The position numbers and the translations under genes were made by a program. A stretch of 64,000 bases of DNA from Carpediemonas membranifera. Lineage: Eukaryota; Fornicata. Of this stretch, positions 27,553 to 35,958 are shown piece after piece; the stretch's first letter is position 1, and every line of letters starts with the position of its first letter. The DNA is taken from contig JAHDYR010000038.1 in NCBI GenBank assembly GCA_019828565.1, forward strand, positions 620,001-684,000. Reading direction: 5' to 3'. Below the pieces are notes generated by a model. It was not told where the DNA came from and did not search any database. It saw only the letters and a list, made by a program, of their open reading frames with translations.

Positions 27553-28422
27553 ATGGACGAAGAGACAGAACAGCAATGCAAAGAAGATATACTGGCCATT
27601 AGTCGTCAGGATCCGAAAATTGAAGAGGGGATGAATGAAGCACAACGGATTGCCGAAGAATTGGAAGGTCGTATCGCCAGAAGCACGATGAGCCTGCATT
27701 CAGCCGATGCACGCCTCTCTAGATACGAAGCTGAGCAGTGGCGTCGGAAACTTAGGTCGTTTTCCTCCCAACAGGCGATGCTGATGCAACGCTTCCCGAG
27801 AAAGAGGTTCTCATTCAGCAGCAGGAAGCGTGTCCAGGAGGCAATCTCCAAGCTAGAGAAGACAGAGACTGTCAAGCAGGATGTGGCCACTGACGAGGTC
27901 TACGAGACAGCCAAGACGTACCTCCACGACCGTGCCGACGACAGCCGTGTCTTCCCTGAGCACGAGTCGACCGTGATCATCTCGGGATGCATGGACTGTG
28001 CCTACATATTTACTGGGCCGCTCAAGCACCTGGCTATCCTCGACTGCGAGAACGTCAGCGTGCTCTTCGCAGTCTTGCGAGGCCCTCTGATCGTCCGTAG
28101 CGGCGTGGCTGGGCAAAAGACATGCAAGCAATGCTGGGTGGCTGGTGGCATTCAGCAGCTCCGCCTGACCGATGTGGACGGCCTCCAGCTCTTCCTGCGG
28201 ACAACATCCGACCCCGTCAAGGAGCGGTGCGAGGGTGTCGAGGTCCACCCCCTGCTCGGTCTGGACGAGGCGCTGATCAAGGCCATGCCCGAGCCCATGC
28301 AGGAGGCGTACAGCCGGACAGAGACGGGCTGGGCCAGCGGGTATGAGGCCGCCGTGGATGGGCTGGTCAGGCTCGAGAGCAGCAGACACGAGCGGATGCA
28401 CGACTTCTCCATGCCGGTATGA
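27553..28422 (+). CDS. TBCC: Tubulin-binding cofactor C domain protein
   Basis: 289 residues. The N-terminal ~110 residues are a charged helical region, like the spectrin-like bundle of TBCC. From about residue 130 is a C-CAP/CARP beta-helix: TVIISGCMDCAYIFTGPLKH, then CENVSVLFAVLRGPLIVRSG, CKQCWVAGGIQQLRLTDVDG and LFLRTTSDPV. In TBCC the Q-x-R motif supplies the arginine finger that triggers GTP hydrolysis by tubulin; here QQLRL keeps the arginine. TBCC acts in tubulin heterodimer folding. The upstream GTG at 27529 is not a likely start, the ATG at 27553 is. Confidence 0.83.
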   Translation: MDEETEQQCKEDILAISRQDPKIEEGMNEAQRIAEELEGRIARSTMSLHSADARLSRYEAEQWRRKLRSFSSQQAMLMQRFPRKRFSFSSRKRVQEAISKLEKTETVKQDVATDEVYETAKTYLHDRADDSRVFPEHESTVIISGCMDCAYIFTGPLKHLAILDCENVSVLFAVLRGPLIVRSGVAGQKTCKQCWVAGGIQQLRLTDVDGLQLFLRTTSDPVKERCEGVEVHPLLGLDEALIKAMPEPMQEAYSRTETGWASGYEAAVDGLVRLESSRHERMHDFSMPV

Positions 28423-28509
28423 ACTGGAGTCGGCCCGAGTCAAGTAAACGAATGGCGTCTTGATTTACTGCACGACGGCACTTTCATCCAACCAGGAATC
28501 TCCCCTCAC

Positions 28510-29385
28510 TCACTCCCAGGCGATGACGAACGGGTTGGGTTCCACATCCAGGTCGACCTCGGCCACAAAAACACCGGGCAGCGGTGGGCACCGTGGGCTG
28601 AGCTCCCTGCTTTCCTCGGTCGAGATTGAGCTATCGGCACTTTCACTACATGTCCCGTCTTGTTCTGGTGGAGTGTCAACGGTGTGAGACGCTGCTATGG
28701 TGTCGCTCATGGGCATGACCATGGCCGCTGTGGCTTTGTTGACGAGTCGGGTCTGTTGCGCCTTTAGTGCGGTGATCCTGAATGGTTCAATGACGACGCA
28801 GCAGAAAAGCTGGAGGACGGGGGAAAGCAGCTCGAGAGTGGTCTCGCCTCCAATGCTTGCAGTTGTAGCAGCTCCAGAGAAGCACAGCGCGTGACACATG
28901 CCGCATACACAGCAACAGAGAATGCCGCCACCGACGGTGATAGCAAGACTGGCAAAGAAGATGTTCAGGACGTAGTACCAGACGGTGTCCCAGAAGCCGC
29001 GAGGGGCGGGGCCGAGCGCGTACTTCTCGGTCGAACAGCCCCCGAGATACGTGGCAAAAGTGAGACAGATGTACATTTCATCAGCGGGGGGGTATGATGT
29101 GCCGACTTCAACTTCTGTAGGTGTCGGCTTGTTGCCGATAGCGTTGGTAATGTCCTGGGATTGGGCATACGAGTCATTTAGAGACTCTTTGAGCCATAAT
29201 GATGGCCAAATACTGTCTAAGCCCGAGCTCAGCGTCTCACAGGGAGCGTCGAAGCCAAATGATACCGTCCTGAGACCATGATCTTCTTCATGCGCGACAA
29301 TGTCGATAATTCCTGCTGTAAAGCAGTCAGCTGTGCATTTGATGACCAACACCAACAGTAGCGGAACCAACAGATTCTTCTGCAT
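28510..29385 (-). CDS. Unidentified secretory-pathway membrane protein
   Basis: 291 residues from the minus-strand ATG at 29385. A signal peptide (MQKNLLVPLLLVLVIKC, then TADC) leads to a lumenal or extracellular domain of about 120 residues with several cysteines. A membrane segment around residues 145-175 (VLNIFFASLAITVGGG) runs into a cysteine cluster, CCCVCGMCHALC. A second hydrophobic stretch LLSPVLQLFCCVVI follows, then a Ser/Glu-rich tail. I recognise no family. It is convergent with TBCC, less than 90 bases apart. Confidence 0.6.
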   Translation of the reverse strand: MQKNLLVPLLLVLVIKCTADCFTAGIIDIVAHEEDHGLRTVSFGFDAPCETLSSGLDSIWPSLWLKESLNDSYAQSQDITNAIGNKPTPTEVEVGTSYPPADEMYICLTFATYLGGCSTEKYALGPAPRGFWDTVWYYVLNIFFASLAITVGGGILCCCVCGMCHALCFSGAATTASIGGETTLELLSPVLQLFCCVVIEPFRITALKAQQTRLVNKATAAMVMPMSDTIAASHTVDTPPEQDGTCSESADSSISTEESRELSPRCPPLPGVFVAEVDLDVEPNPFVIAWE

Positions 29386-29763
29386 GGTCGTTGAAACGAG
29401 ATCGCTCAATCAGGAGATTGAGTGCGGTATCAGGGCAAGTACACCTGCGATTGCCGATGTTCTGCTTCTGATGGCGAAGTAGGTCAGGCAACGGTTGCTT
29501 TTTCGCATGGGCTAGCTGAGCAGACTCTCACCATACCAGGCTGGCCTGGGCAATCGGCCCAACCCCGATGGGGTCACTATACCTTGCACAGAGATATTTG
29601 ATCATGGCTCATTTCACACTTGCTCCAATGTTGTCGAGCGTTCAAATTCATCTGTCTGACCGGACCCCGATTCAGAAGAACAAAGACTTGCATGGACATG
29701 AAGACTGCTGTAAACTGCTACACTGGCCAGATGGAGACCACTGCTATGACTCCAAACTTGACT
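29386..29763. other. Spacer before kinesin gene
   Basis: About 380 bases between divergent genes; no supported gene. Confidence 0.4.
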
Positions 29764-29779
29764 CCTAAAACTGCACTTT
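29764..29779 (+). promoter_or_regulatory. Putative core-promoter element CCTAAAACTGCACTTT
   Basis: About 25 bases before the kinesin ATG. CTGCACTTTC is repeated exactly before the next gene at 31539. Confidence 0.45.
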
Positions 29780-29804
29780 CAGCTCCACCGGAATTTGTCG
29801 AAAA

Positions 29805-31370
29805 ATGCAGAAGCCAGTGAAGAGAAAGGCTCAAGATATTATCAATGGCCACGAAGAGGAGCTGAAGAAGCCAAAACTGATGATTTCGCGCACATCCAGT
29901 GATTCTACGACACGTACGGCATCATCGAACCTTACTGTCGTTTCCGGGAACATTGGCAAGAAAATTTCCGTTCGTCGTCGTCCTAGCATCCCAGCTGCGC
30001 CAGCACCCGCTCCAGCACCAGCACCGCCCGTCCAAAACGAGCCAGAGGTGATCATCAAAGAGGTTTATCTTGAGAGAGAGCCCGTCGACACTGCTAATGC
30101 AACCACAAACACGGCAGTAGTAACTATGCGCGACGCTCACACCGAGACGACTCTTTCTCCTCTCGAACAGCAACTGGCCAGCGCCCTCGAAGCCCAACGC
30201 GCCCTTACCACGGAGCTCCACACCACCAAGGTGGCCATGGACTCTCAGCGCCGCAGCATGCTCAACACCATCCTCGAGCTGAAGGGAACCTACCGCGTGT
30301 TCTGCCGGATCCGCCCCTTCACCCCCAGCCTGAATGCCCCCGCCCAAGTCGACCCGGATCCAGCGAACCCCATCTATTCGTGGTCTGACAGCGCCGGCCT
30401 CGGCCTCGACACGGTGCACATCACACGCATGCATGACGGGGCGACCGGACCCAAGAAGGTGTCGCACCCATACAAGGTCGACTTCGTCTTCCCGCCCGAC
30501 TCGAAGCAGGAGGATGTCTTCCTCGAGGTTGAGCCCCTTGTTCACACAGCGCTAGACGGGAAGAACGTGTGCATCTTTGCGTATGGCGCGACAAGCTCTG
30601 GAAAGACTCACACGATGTCTGGCACGGCCAAGGAGCCCGGTATCATCCCAAGAACCGTCGCTGCCATCTTCGAGTTTAAGGAGCGCATTAAGTCGGCTGT
30701 AGGCGACGAGGTCGACATCGAGGTCGCATGCTCGCAGATTTACAACGAGAAGGTCGATGACTTGCTGACTGGGAAGAATGCCCAGACCAGAAAGGACCGG
30801 ATCGACTTGACTTGGGTCACTATTGACTCAGCCGAGGCGATCACGGCCACGCTGGGCACGGCAGCCAAGAACAGGGCGACTGCAGCGACAAAGGAGAACC
30901 AGGACTCGAGCAGATCTCACGCGATCACCCAGATCAGATTCACTAGATCTTCTGTAGATCCGGAGAGTGGAGAGAAGACCAAGATGTTCGGCGGTACGCT
31001 CAACCTTGTCGATCTGGCAGGCAGCGAGTCAGCCGAGCAGGCTAAGCCGACGAAGGAACAGCCCGGCCAGAGGAGCCGCCAGGGCAACGCGAACGAGTCG
31101 AAGAACATCAACCTGTCCCTAACCAACCTGAAGATCGTCCTCAACGACCTCGCCCAGAAGAGCCGCAAGCTCAAGGCGGGGGAGAAGGTCACGGAGACGC
31201 GCCGGGCTGTCGGGACTCGTAACTCGAAGCTCACGATGCAGCTGGCAGACGCGCTAGCAGGCGGGAGAGTGCTTATGATTGTCAACATTTGCCCCAACCC
31301 CGAGAGCTTGACCCTGAGTCGTAACAGGAACGCACTGGCCTTGGCATCTGGCACCGTCAGCGGTATGTAA
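29805..31370 (+). CDS. Kinesin-14 family C-terminal motor protein
   Basis: 521 residues. A basic, disordered N-terminus with a Pro-Ala run precedes a short coiled coil (PLEQQLASALEAQRALTTEL) and the neck motif ELKGTYRVFCRIRP, typical of minus-end-directed kinesin-14 motors. The motor has an ATP-binding loop AYGATSSGKTHTM (usual form GQTGSGKT), switch I SSRSHA, switch II LVDLAGSE, a helix SKNINLSLTNL (usual INKSL), and RNSKLTMQLADAL. It ends directly after the motor. Likely role: spindle or flagellar microtubule transport. The stalk is short for the family. Poly(A)-like ATAAAATG lies 15 bases after the stop. Confidence 0.88.
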   Translation: MQKPVKRKAQDIINGHEEELKKPKLMISRTSSDSTTRTASSNLTVVSGNIGKKISVRRRPSIPAAPAPAPAPAPPVQNEPEVIIKEVYLEREPVDTANATTNTAVVTMRDAHTETTLSPLEQQLASALEAQRALTTELHTTKVAMDSQRRSMLNTILELKGTYRVFCRIRPFTPSLNAPAQVDPDPANPIYSWSDSAGLGLDTVHITRMHDGATGPKKVSHPYKVDFVFPPDSKQEDVFLEVEPLVHTALDGKNVCIFAYGATSSGKTHTMSGTAKEPGIIPRTVAAIFEFKERIKSAVGDEVDIEVACSQIYNEKVDDLLTGKNAQTRKDRIDLTWVTIDSAEAITATLGTAAKNRATAATKENQDSSRSHAITQIRFTRSSVDPESGEKTKMFGGTLNLVDLAGSESAEQAKPTKEQPGQRSRQGNANESKNINLSLTNLKIVLNDLAQKSRKLKAGEKVTETRRAVGTRNSKLTMQLADALAGGRVLMIVNICPNPESLTLSRNRNALALASGTVSGM

Positions 31371-31534
31371 CTCTGGCGGGACATATAAAATGTAGTATTT
31401 GGCCGAGGTGGGGCTGCTTGTGTCGATGAGAGCGAAGGTTCGACAGAGAGAGTTGACCTTGGTGCGTGCTGCAAGTCCTACTTGTTTCAGTCACCGCTAT
31501 CGCTTGCCCAGAGGCGGTCTGGGCAATTTTGCCA

Positions 31535-31549
31535 TAATCTGCACTTTCC
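31535..31549 (+). promoter_or_regulatory. Putative core-promoter element TAATCTGCACTTTCC
   Basis: About 30 bases before the ATG at 31578. Same CTGCACTTTC as before the kinesin gene. Confidence 0.42.
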
Positions 31550-31577
31550 AGAGATTTAGCATTTGGGAACGACAGCG

Positions 31578-32336
31578 ATGGCTTTCGAAAGAACGTGCCC
31601 CTTTTGCTCAATCAAGCTACCACCAGACAATGCTGAGTTTCTTGCTCACGTGAAGTCCTGCAGGAAGCACCATACTCGTAGCGCCCGGCAAGCAACAGCC
31701 AAGAACAACCACGCCATTCCACAGTACAAGCGATCGACACCACCAAAGGTGGAAGTAACCACTATTTCCACTGCTTCCCCAGAGCGCCAGTCACCGTATC
31801 GCCCCAAGGCGGTCCCATCCCGCCCTGCCCCACCGCCCGAAGAGATCCAGGAGACGTATGAGGGCCGCCATACCCTAGACCATGGCGTGAGTACGCAGCA
31901 CTACGGCGAAGAATCGTATGCTGAGGGACAGCCCGACTTCTCTGAGGCTGGGGACTCGCTAGTGAACCAAGCCATTGACCGCGGACACGGGAAAAGCATC
32001 GGCTGGTATAGTGATGGTGGTGATAGTGGCGGAAACGCAGCTGATGACGATGACGGTGCGAGTTATGACCACCACCAGGAGCAATCATTTTCCGACGAAG
32101 TGGGTTTTGATGAGTATCACTCAGACCACAAGACCCGCCCCGCCGAGCCTGTCAAGCATGAAGAGCCGCGGCATGCCCACCAGGTCGACCCGAGACCCGG
32201 CCGACACGGCAGGGTGGCTGTGCCCCCAGGCCTGATGGAGTTCTGCTGCTACTGCGGCGTGAGGTTCTTCCGGGACACTAGATGGTGCGGCAAGTGTGGG
32301 AAGGAGAGGATGGAGTATGTTATGGCGTACGAGTGA
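31578..32336 (+). CDS. Zinc-binding protein with N-terminal C2HC-like finger and C-terminal zinc ribbon
   Basis: 252 residues. N-terminal finger CPFCSIKLPPD...HVKSCRKH and C-terminal CCYCGVRFFRDTRWCGKCG each have the spacing of a zinc site. The ~180 residues between are low-complexity, rich in Pro, His, Asp and Gly, and probably disordered. There is no known family. The ATG at 31578 is preferred over an upstream TTG. Confidence 0.65.
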   Translation: MAFERTCPFCSIKLPPDNAEFLAHVKSCRKHHTRSARQATAKNNHAIPQYKRSTPPKVEVTTISTASPERQSPYRPKAVPSRPAPPPEEIQETYEGRHTLDHGVSTQHYGEESYAEGQPDFSEAGDSLVNQAIDRGHGKSIGWYSDGGDSGGNAADDDDGASYDHHQEQSFSDEVGFDEYHSDHKTRPAEPVKHEEPRHAHQVDPRPGRHGRVAVPPGLMEFCCYCGVRFFRDTRWCGKCGKERMEYVMAYE

Positions 32337-32908
32337 GATTGGGGCGTGCGATTGATGTTGAGGGTTTGGATTAAAGCTCCGGTTGGGTAACATGTCATGC
32401 CCCGCTTGTATGATGTTGAAATAGCCACTGCGTCCGCAATGTAGTAAACATTAGTCGGGGGGAACAGCTGTCTCACCCACGCTGGAGGTCTGCTGACTGG
32501 TGGGCAGAGCGATGAATTTAAATTTCGGATGGCCCAGTTCTGATCACGAGCGAGGGTCGGAGGGAGCATGCGCCGTCCCTGGGCCGAGCTGGGCGCTCCT
32601 CTGGCTGTTGAGCATTTTATGTTTAGACTCAAGTATTCGTATCCTGCGCGGCACACTACCTCCACTCACCCACTTCAGCCCTGTGTCGAACGCTGCTGTC
32701 TTCTTTCGCGTCTGTGCTCGTCTGTTACGCGCTCATCTGTCGTCCATTGCCGGCGTCTGAAGCTCGTGTCGTCTTCGTCATCTTAGTCTGTTGTGAGAGA
32801 CACAAGTGGTGGAAAGCGGTTGTAGCAGTAGTAAAGACGCTTTGTGTTGTATGATGCTGGTTTCTTGTGTTTTGAGGGATGCTGCTAGCTGATGAACCCT
32901 GAAAAGAA
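32337..32908. other. Spacer with left flank of the Fanzor element
   Basis: No supported coding sequence. Holds the left 17-bp direct repeat (32626-32642) and the promoter-like GTATCCTGCGCGG. Confidence 0.5.
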
Positions 32909-32914
32909 ATGATC

Positions 32915-32938
32915 GTAAGGTAAGGTACCTTACCTTAC
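32915..32938. repeat. 24-bp perfect palindrome before the Fanzor-like gene
   Basis: A perfect inverted repeat with no loop, centred on GGTACC and built from GTAAGG/CCTTAC. It could form a hairpin, or be the first part of a 33-nt intron (32915-32947, GTAAGG...AAGCAG) joining an ATG at 32909 to the Fanzor-like frame. Confidence 0.6.
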
Positions 32939-33013
32939 CTTAAGCAGATCGTCATTGCTCAGCAAAAGGTGTCGAAGGCAAAGGCAGCGGATCGGTGCAG
33001 GTGGATTGGCGAC

Positions 33014-34611
33014 ATGGCGATGTGGAGGGACCCTGACATAACCCCACTCGTCCGGGACTTCAGGGAAGCCTACGTTGGAATTGCATTTCCATTTCAGAGC
33101 TGGTTGGGTGAGTACTCCACAGCCACCCGGGTCTGGCTCTCGCGCGCGTCACCCGGGTACCTGACCCGTCTTCGTGCTGGATTAGAACGGGTGCGTCCGC
33201 TCCTCCATGATCAGCCGGGTGTTCGACAGGATTTTCTCGACACCCTAGGCGAGCTCGACACTGAGGTTGCCGCCATAGCCGCCGATCATGGCATGCATCA
33301 TCCTCAAATGCATGCATTGCCCGAGGGGCAACGGGTGGGTCGCACTGGTACCGTGGCCGAGGCCCTCGTCGGCGTGCTGTTGTGCGTCACGCGCATGAGT
33401 GCTGCAGTGACCAAGCTGGTCACACTCACTCGTGCCGTGAACCTCGAGCTCAGTCAGGCCCTGCCAGAGCCGAAGCTCGTTCCGTTCGTGCCGATGGCAC
33501 CGGTCAGGCCTGGGTTCATGACCATCGAGTACGGTTATATGTCGCTCACCCCAGCGATGAAGAGGCGCCTGCGTGTGCACGTGAATTGGTCAGCAACTAA
33601 GAACTTGACCACTGAGCAGGTTGATAGATACGAGCGTGATCACGGCGACATCACCAAACTCCGCAGAGTGCTCTCCGTGAAGACTGACGGGGTCTCTGCT
33701 GCTGTGACGGTTTGGGTGGGTCGCGAGAAATACCGTGGCGGTCGGGTGGCTGACCGGCCCACGTACAAAAAGGGTAGCAATAACAAGCGGGCTCGGCTCG
33801 GTCAGGATGACGCCGAGGCTACTCCTGCCCCGGACATTCAAGCTCTCATGGGCTTCGACCCTGGTGCTCGGTCGCTGGGCGGCTACACGATCCGCCGCCC
33901 AGACGGGCAGAGTGTATCTGGCGTACTCGCTAAGTGTGGCTACACTGCCACCCCCTCTTTCCGCGTGAATATGAGCGCAGCATCGTTCAAAACGACAAGT
34001 CTAGAGGCTCTCAAACAGTCGATTAGATTTGTCCATGAGAACATCGTTCAGATCATCAACGAGGGGACGAGAAAGTGTTTCCGCCGGGCGACTTTTGCCA
34101 ATCACTGTCTGCGCCTGAAGCACTTCGCCCGGGCTGGACGTCAACTCCTGGATGATCTCGGCGGGCGCCCCCGGAGCCCATTCATCTCGAAGTCGCGTAT
34201 GGGGCTGCACTGTTCGGTTCCGCCGGCACTCCCTCCTGTGCTCCGTACCGCCGCTTTGCTCGAGCTCTCCCTGGCATCATGCTCCGGCACAACGTCGTCG
34301 TGACTGTCACGATGGTCTCCGAATTTCGCACTTCCATCGTGTGCCCACACTGCAAAGCACACTTCAGACGTGTGGTGCACACACACCGCACCATGCTCTA
34401 CCAGAATCCCGCGTGCGAGGGAGCTCCATGGCGCGTTGAACGGCTTCGTCGGCATCCTGAGCAGAGAGACACACTTCTCAATCTCTCTCACCGAGATAAG
34501 AGCGCCAGCGAGAACATCCTTTGGTGCACCTATGATGCAAATTCAGATCAGAGAGAGCAATCTCCTTTCCACTACGACTCCCAGAGAGGTGCTCTTCCTC
34601 ACTATCATTAA
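33014..34611 (+). pseudogene. Fanzor-like (eukaryotic TnpB/OrfB) RNA-guided nuclease, frameshifted
   Basis: Two frames together look like a Fanzor/TnpB protein of about 530 residues. The first (33014-~34170) has a helical N-terminus and RuvC-I motif LMGFDPGARSLGGY. The second (~34160-34611) has EVAYGAALFGSAGTPS, VSEFRTSIVCPHC with the RuvC-II-region glutamate and zinc-ribbon cysteines, NPAC, and RuvC-III HRDKSASENIL. The switch is one base and must fall between 34156 and 34195, where a CCCCC run (34168-34172) is a natural slip site. No intron with local consensus explains it. The nearest upstream ATG in frame is 33014; a tiny first exon at 32909-32914 is possible. TnpB-family proteins cut DNA guided by an RNA from their own element. 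Confidence 0.72.
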
Positions 34612-34629
34612 CTTGCTAAGTTGAGCAAG

Positions 34630-34650
34630 CACGCGCTGCAGCGGCGCGTG
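34630..34650 (+). ncRNA. Hairpin downstream of Fanzor, candidate part of a guide (omega) RNA
   Basis: CACGCGC-TGCAGCG-GCGCGTG forms a perfect 7-bp stem with a 7-base loop, 18 bases after the Fanzor stop and inside the inferred right end. Guide RNAs of TnpB/Fanzor elements typically come from this position. Structure is seen, RNA function is inferred. Confidence 0.25.
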
Positions 34651-34820
34651 ATATGCTGCGCACGATTGATAGAGAATGATGAACCACACTGCGATCCTGA
34701 TGCTGCTTGGATCACTGTGTGTTTTGGACTCAAGTATTCGTATCAATTTACATTCATGTAAAATATAAAGTGTTACGTAACCGGTCCCACTGGTCCAACG
34801 CTGTCAGCGGCCCGACCCAG

Positions 34821-34840
34821 TATTCGTATCCTGCGCGGCA
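34821..34840 (+). promoter_or_regulatory. Putative promoter TATTCGTATCCTGCGCGGCA before Yif1
   Basis: Ends 22 bases before the Yif1 ATG and contains the CCTGCGC core of the local promoter motif. The same 20 bases occur at 32634-32653. Confidence 0.42.
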
Positions 34841-34862
34841 CAACCAAGATTCTGTCATCTCG

Positions 34863-35678
34863 ATGGAAGAAGCCCTTCAGGTCACACCAGCGGCACTATC
34901 CGCCATGAAGCTTGGTGCATCGCACTACAACCAAGTTTTCCACGATTCAACCTCGTTCATTCAGCGAATAGTCAACACCAAGCGCCTGCAGTTCTATTTC
35001 GCTGTTACAAACCAATGTATTATGCGTAAGATCGGCGTACTGCTCTTTCCATACACTCACTCCTCCTGGAAGCGCCAGATCCACGCCTCCGAGGCGTCCA
35101 TTCCCCTGACGCCAGCGGAGGACATCAATACGCCCGACCTATATCTCCCATTCGTCGGTATCGCCACGTATATCATCTTCTGTGCCATGGGCTACGCGGT
35201 GGATGCTTCCTATGACATGCAGCACATCTCCCGCCCCGTGGTGTGCAGCATCGCCGTGGTGGCCGTCGAACTAATCGGTTTCAAGCTCGCGTCCATTGCT
35301 TTTGGCATTGCAGGTCCGCCGCTGCTCGAGATAGTCGGGATCTTCGGCTACAAGTACGTCTCGCTGTGTGTCGCGCTCCTCTTGTCTCTCATCCACCCCA
35401 TTGCTTACTACATGGCCCTGGCATACGTGGCCGCGGCGTTTGGCGTGTTCATCATGCGGACACTCAACCCCCTCCTCATCCCCCAGACAGAGCAAAGGCG
35501 GGCAGGCATGCTGAGTGAGTCCGGGGTCGACCAGACCGGGAAGGCGCTCATGGCGAGAACGTACTTCGTATTCATTGTAGGGATCTCCCAGGTCGCCCCG
35601 ATGATTCTCCTTGGGTTGTTCAGGCCCGCCTTCTTCCTGCTCCAGCGTCCCGGGGAGACCCCCGTCATTGCGGGGTGA
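34863..35678 (+). CDS. YIF1: Yif1 family ER-Golgi membrane protein
   Basis: 271 residues from the ATG at 34863. The family hallmark is the segment INTPDLYLPFVGIATYIIFC (about residues 96-115) at the start of five hydrophobic helices. The N-terminal cytosolic part includes FYFAVTNQCIMRKIGVLLFP, and GYKYVSLCVALLL and FGVFIMRTLNPLLIP lie further on. Yif1 works with Yip1 and Rab GTPases in COPII vesicle traffic between ER and Golgi. An additional open stretch upstream uses no ATG. No introns. Confidence 0.82.
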   Translation: MEEALQVTPAALSAMKLGASHYNQVFHDSTSFIQRIVNTKRLQFYFAVTNQCIMRKIGVLLFPYTHSSWKRQIHASEASIPLTPAEDINTPDLYLPFVGIATYIIFCAMGYAVDASYDMQHISRPVVCSIAVVAVELIGFKLASIAFGIAGPPLLEIVGIFGYKYVSLCVALLLSLIHPIAYYMALAYVAAAFGVFIMRTLNPLLIPQTEQRRAGMLSESGVDQTGKALMARTYFVFIVGISQVAPMILLGLFRPAFFLLQRPGETPVIAG

Positions 35679-35722
35679 GGAGAGAGAAGCTGTCATATAT
35701 AAACGTTGCTGGCCTGGAGCGA

Positions 35723-35890
35723 GGTCTGGGGTGCTATACTCAATTTATACACGCTCACGTAAACATCAGCAAAACCGCTGAGCCGGTCTGGGGTGCTATA
35801 CTGGCATGTTGTTGCGCAGTATAAACACACTGTTCGACCCTCCCAGACAGGGCCACATGTTGCGCAGTGTAAACACATTGTTTGACCCTT
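35723..35890 (+). repeat. Cluster of two short direct-repeat families
   Basis: GGTCTGGGGTGCTATACT occurs at 35723-35740 and 35785-35802. GTTGCGCAGTRTAAACAC plus following bases occurs at 35811-35842 and 35859-35890, and again at 582-613 in this window. The cluster fills most of the spacer between Yif1 and the Sec10-like gene. Confidence 0.7.
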
Positions 35891-35910
35891 CAATAGCACA
35901 CCACAGCGGG

Positions 35911-35926
35911 GCTTAAAATGCACATT
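35911..35926 (+). promoter_or_regulatory. Putative core-promoter element GCTTAAAATGCACATT
   Basis: About 33 bases before the Sec10-like ATG; ATGCAC replaces CTGCAC of the motif. Confidence 0.3.
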
Positions 35927-35958
35927 AACGCGTTGTCGCCGAAGCGTGGGAATTAGCC

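Larger units (their letters stand above)
32626..34743 (+). mobile_element. Putative Fanzor-bearing insertion bounded by 17-bp direct repeats
   Basis: GACTCAAGTATTCGTAT occurs perfectly at 32626-32642 and 34727-34743 and brackets the Fanzor-like gene. A third partial copy, GTATTCGTATCCTGCGCGG, lies at 34820 just before Yif1; the left copy shares its extension CCTGCGCGGCACA. Terminal inverted repeats were not found, and no transposase other than the Fanzor-like protein is present. Boundaries are inferred from the repeats only. Confidence 0.45.

Noticed and set aside
34140-34192. Intron explaining the Fanzor frame change
   Set aside because: A 53-nt GT-AG interval has the right length class but ends CTCGAAG without the TNAC signal and is longer than nearly all other introns.
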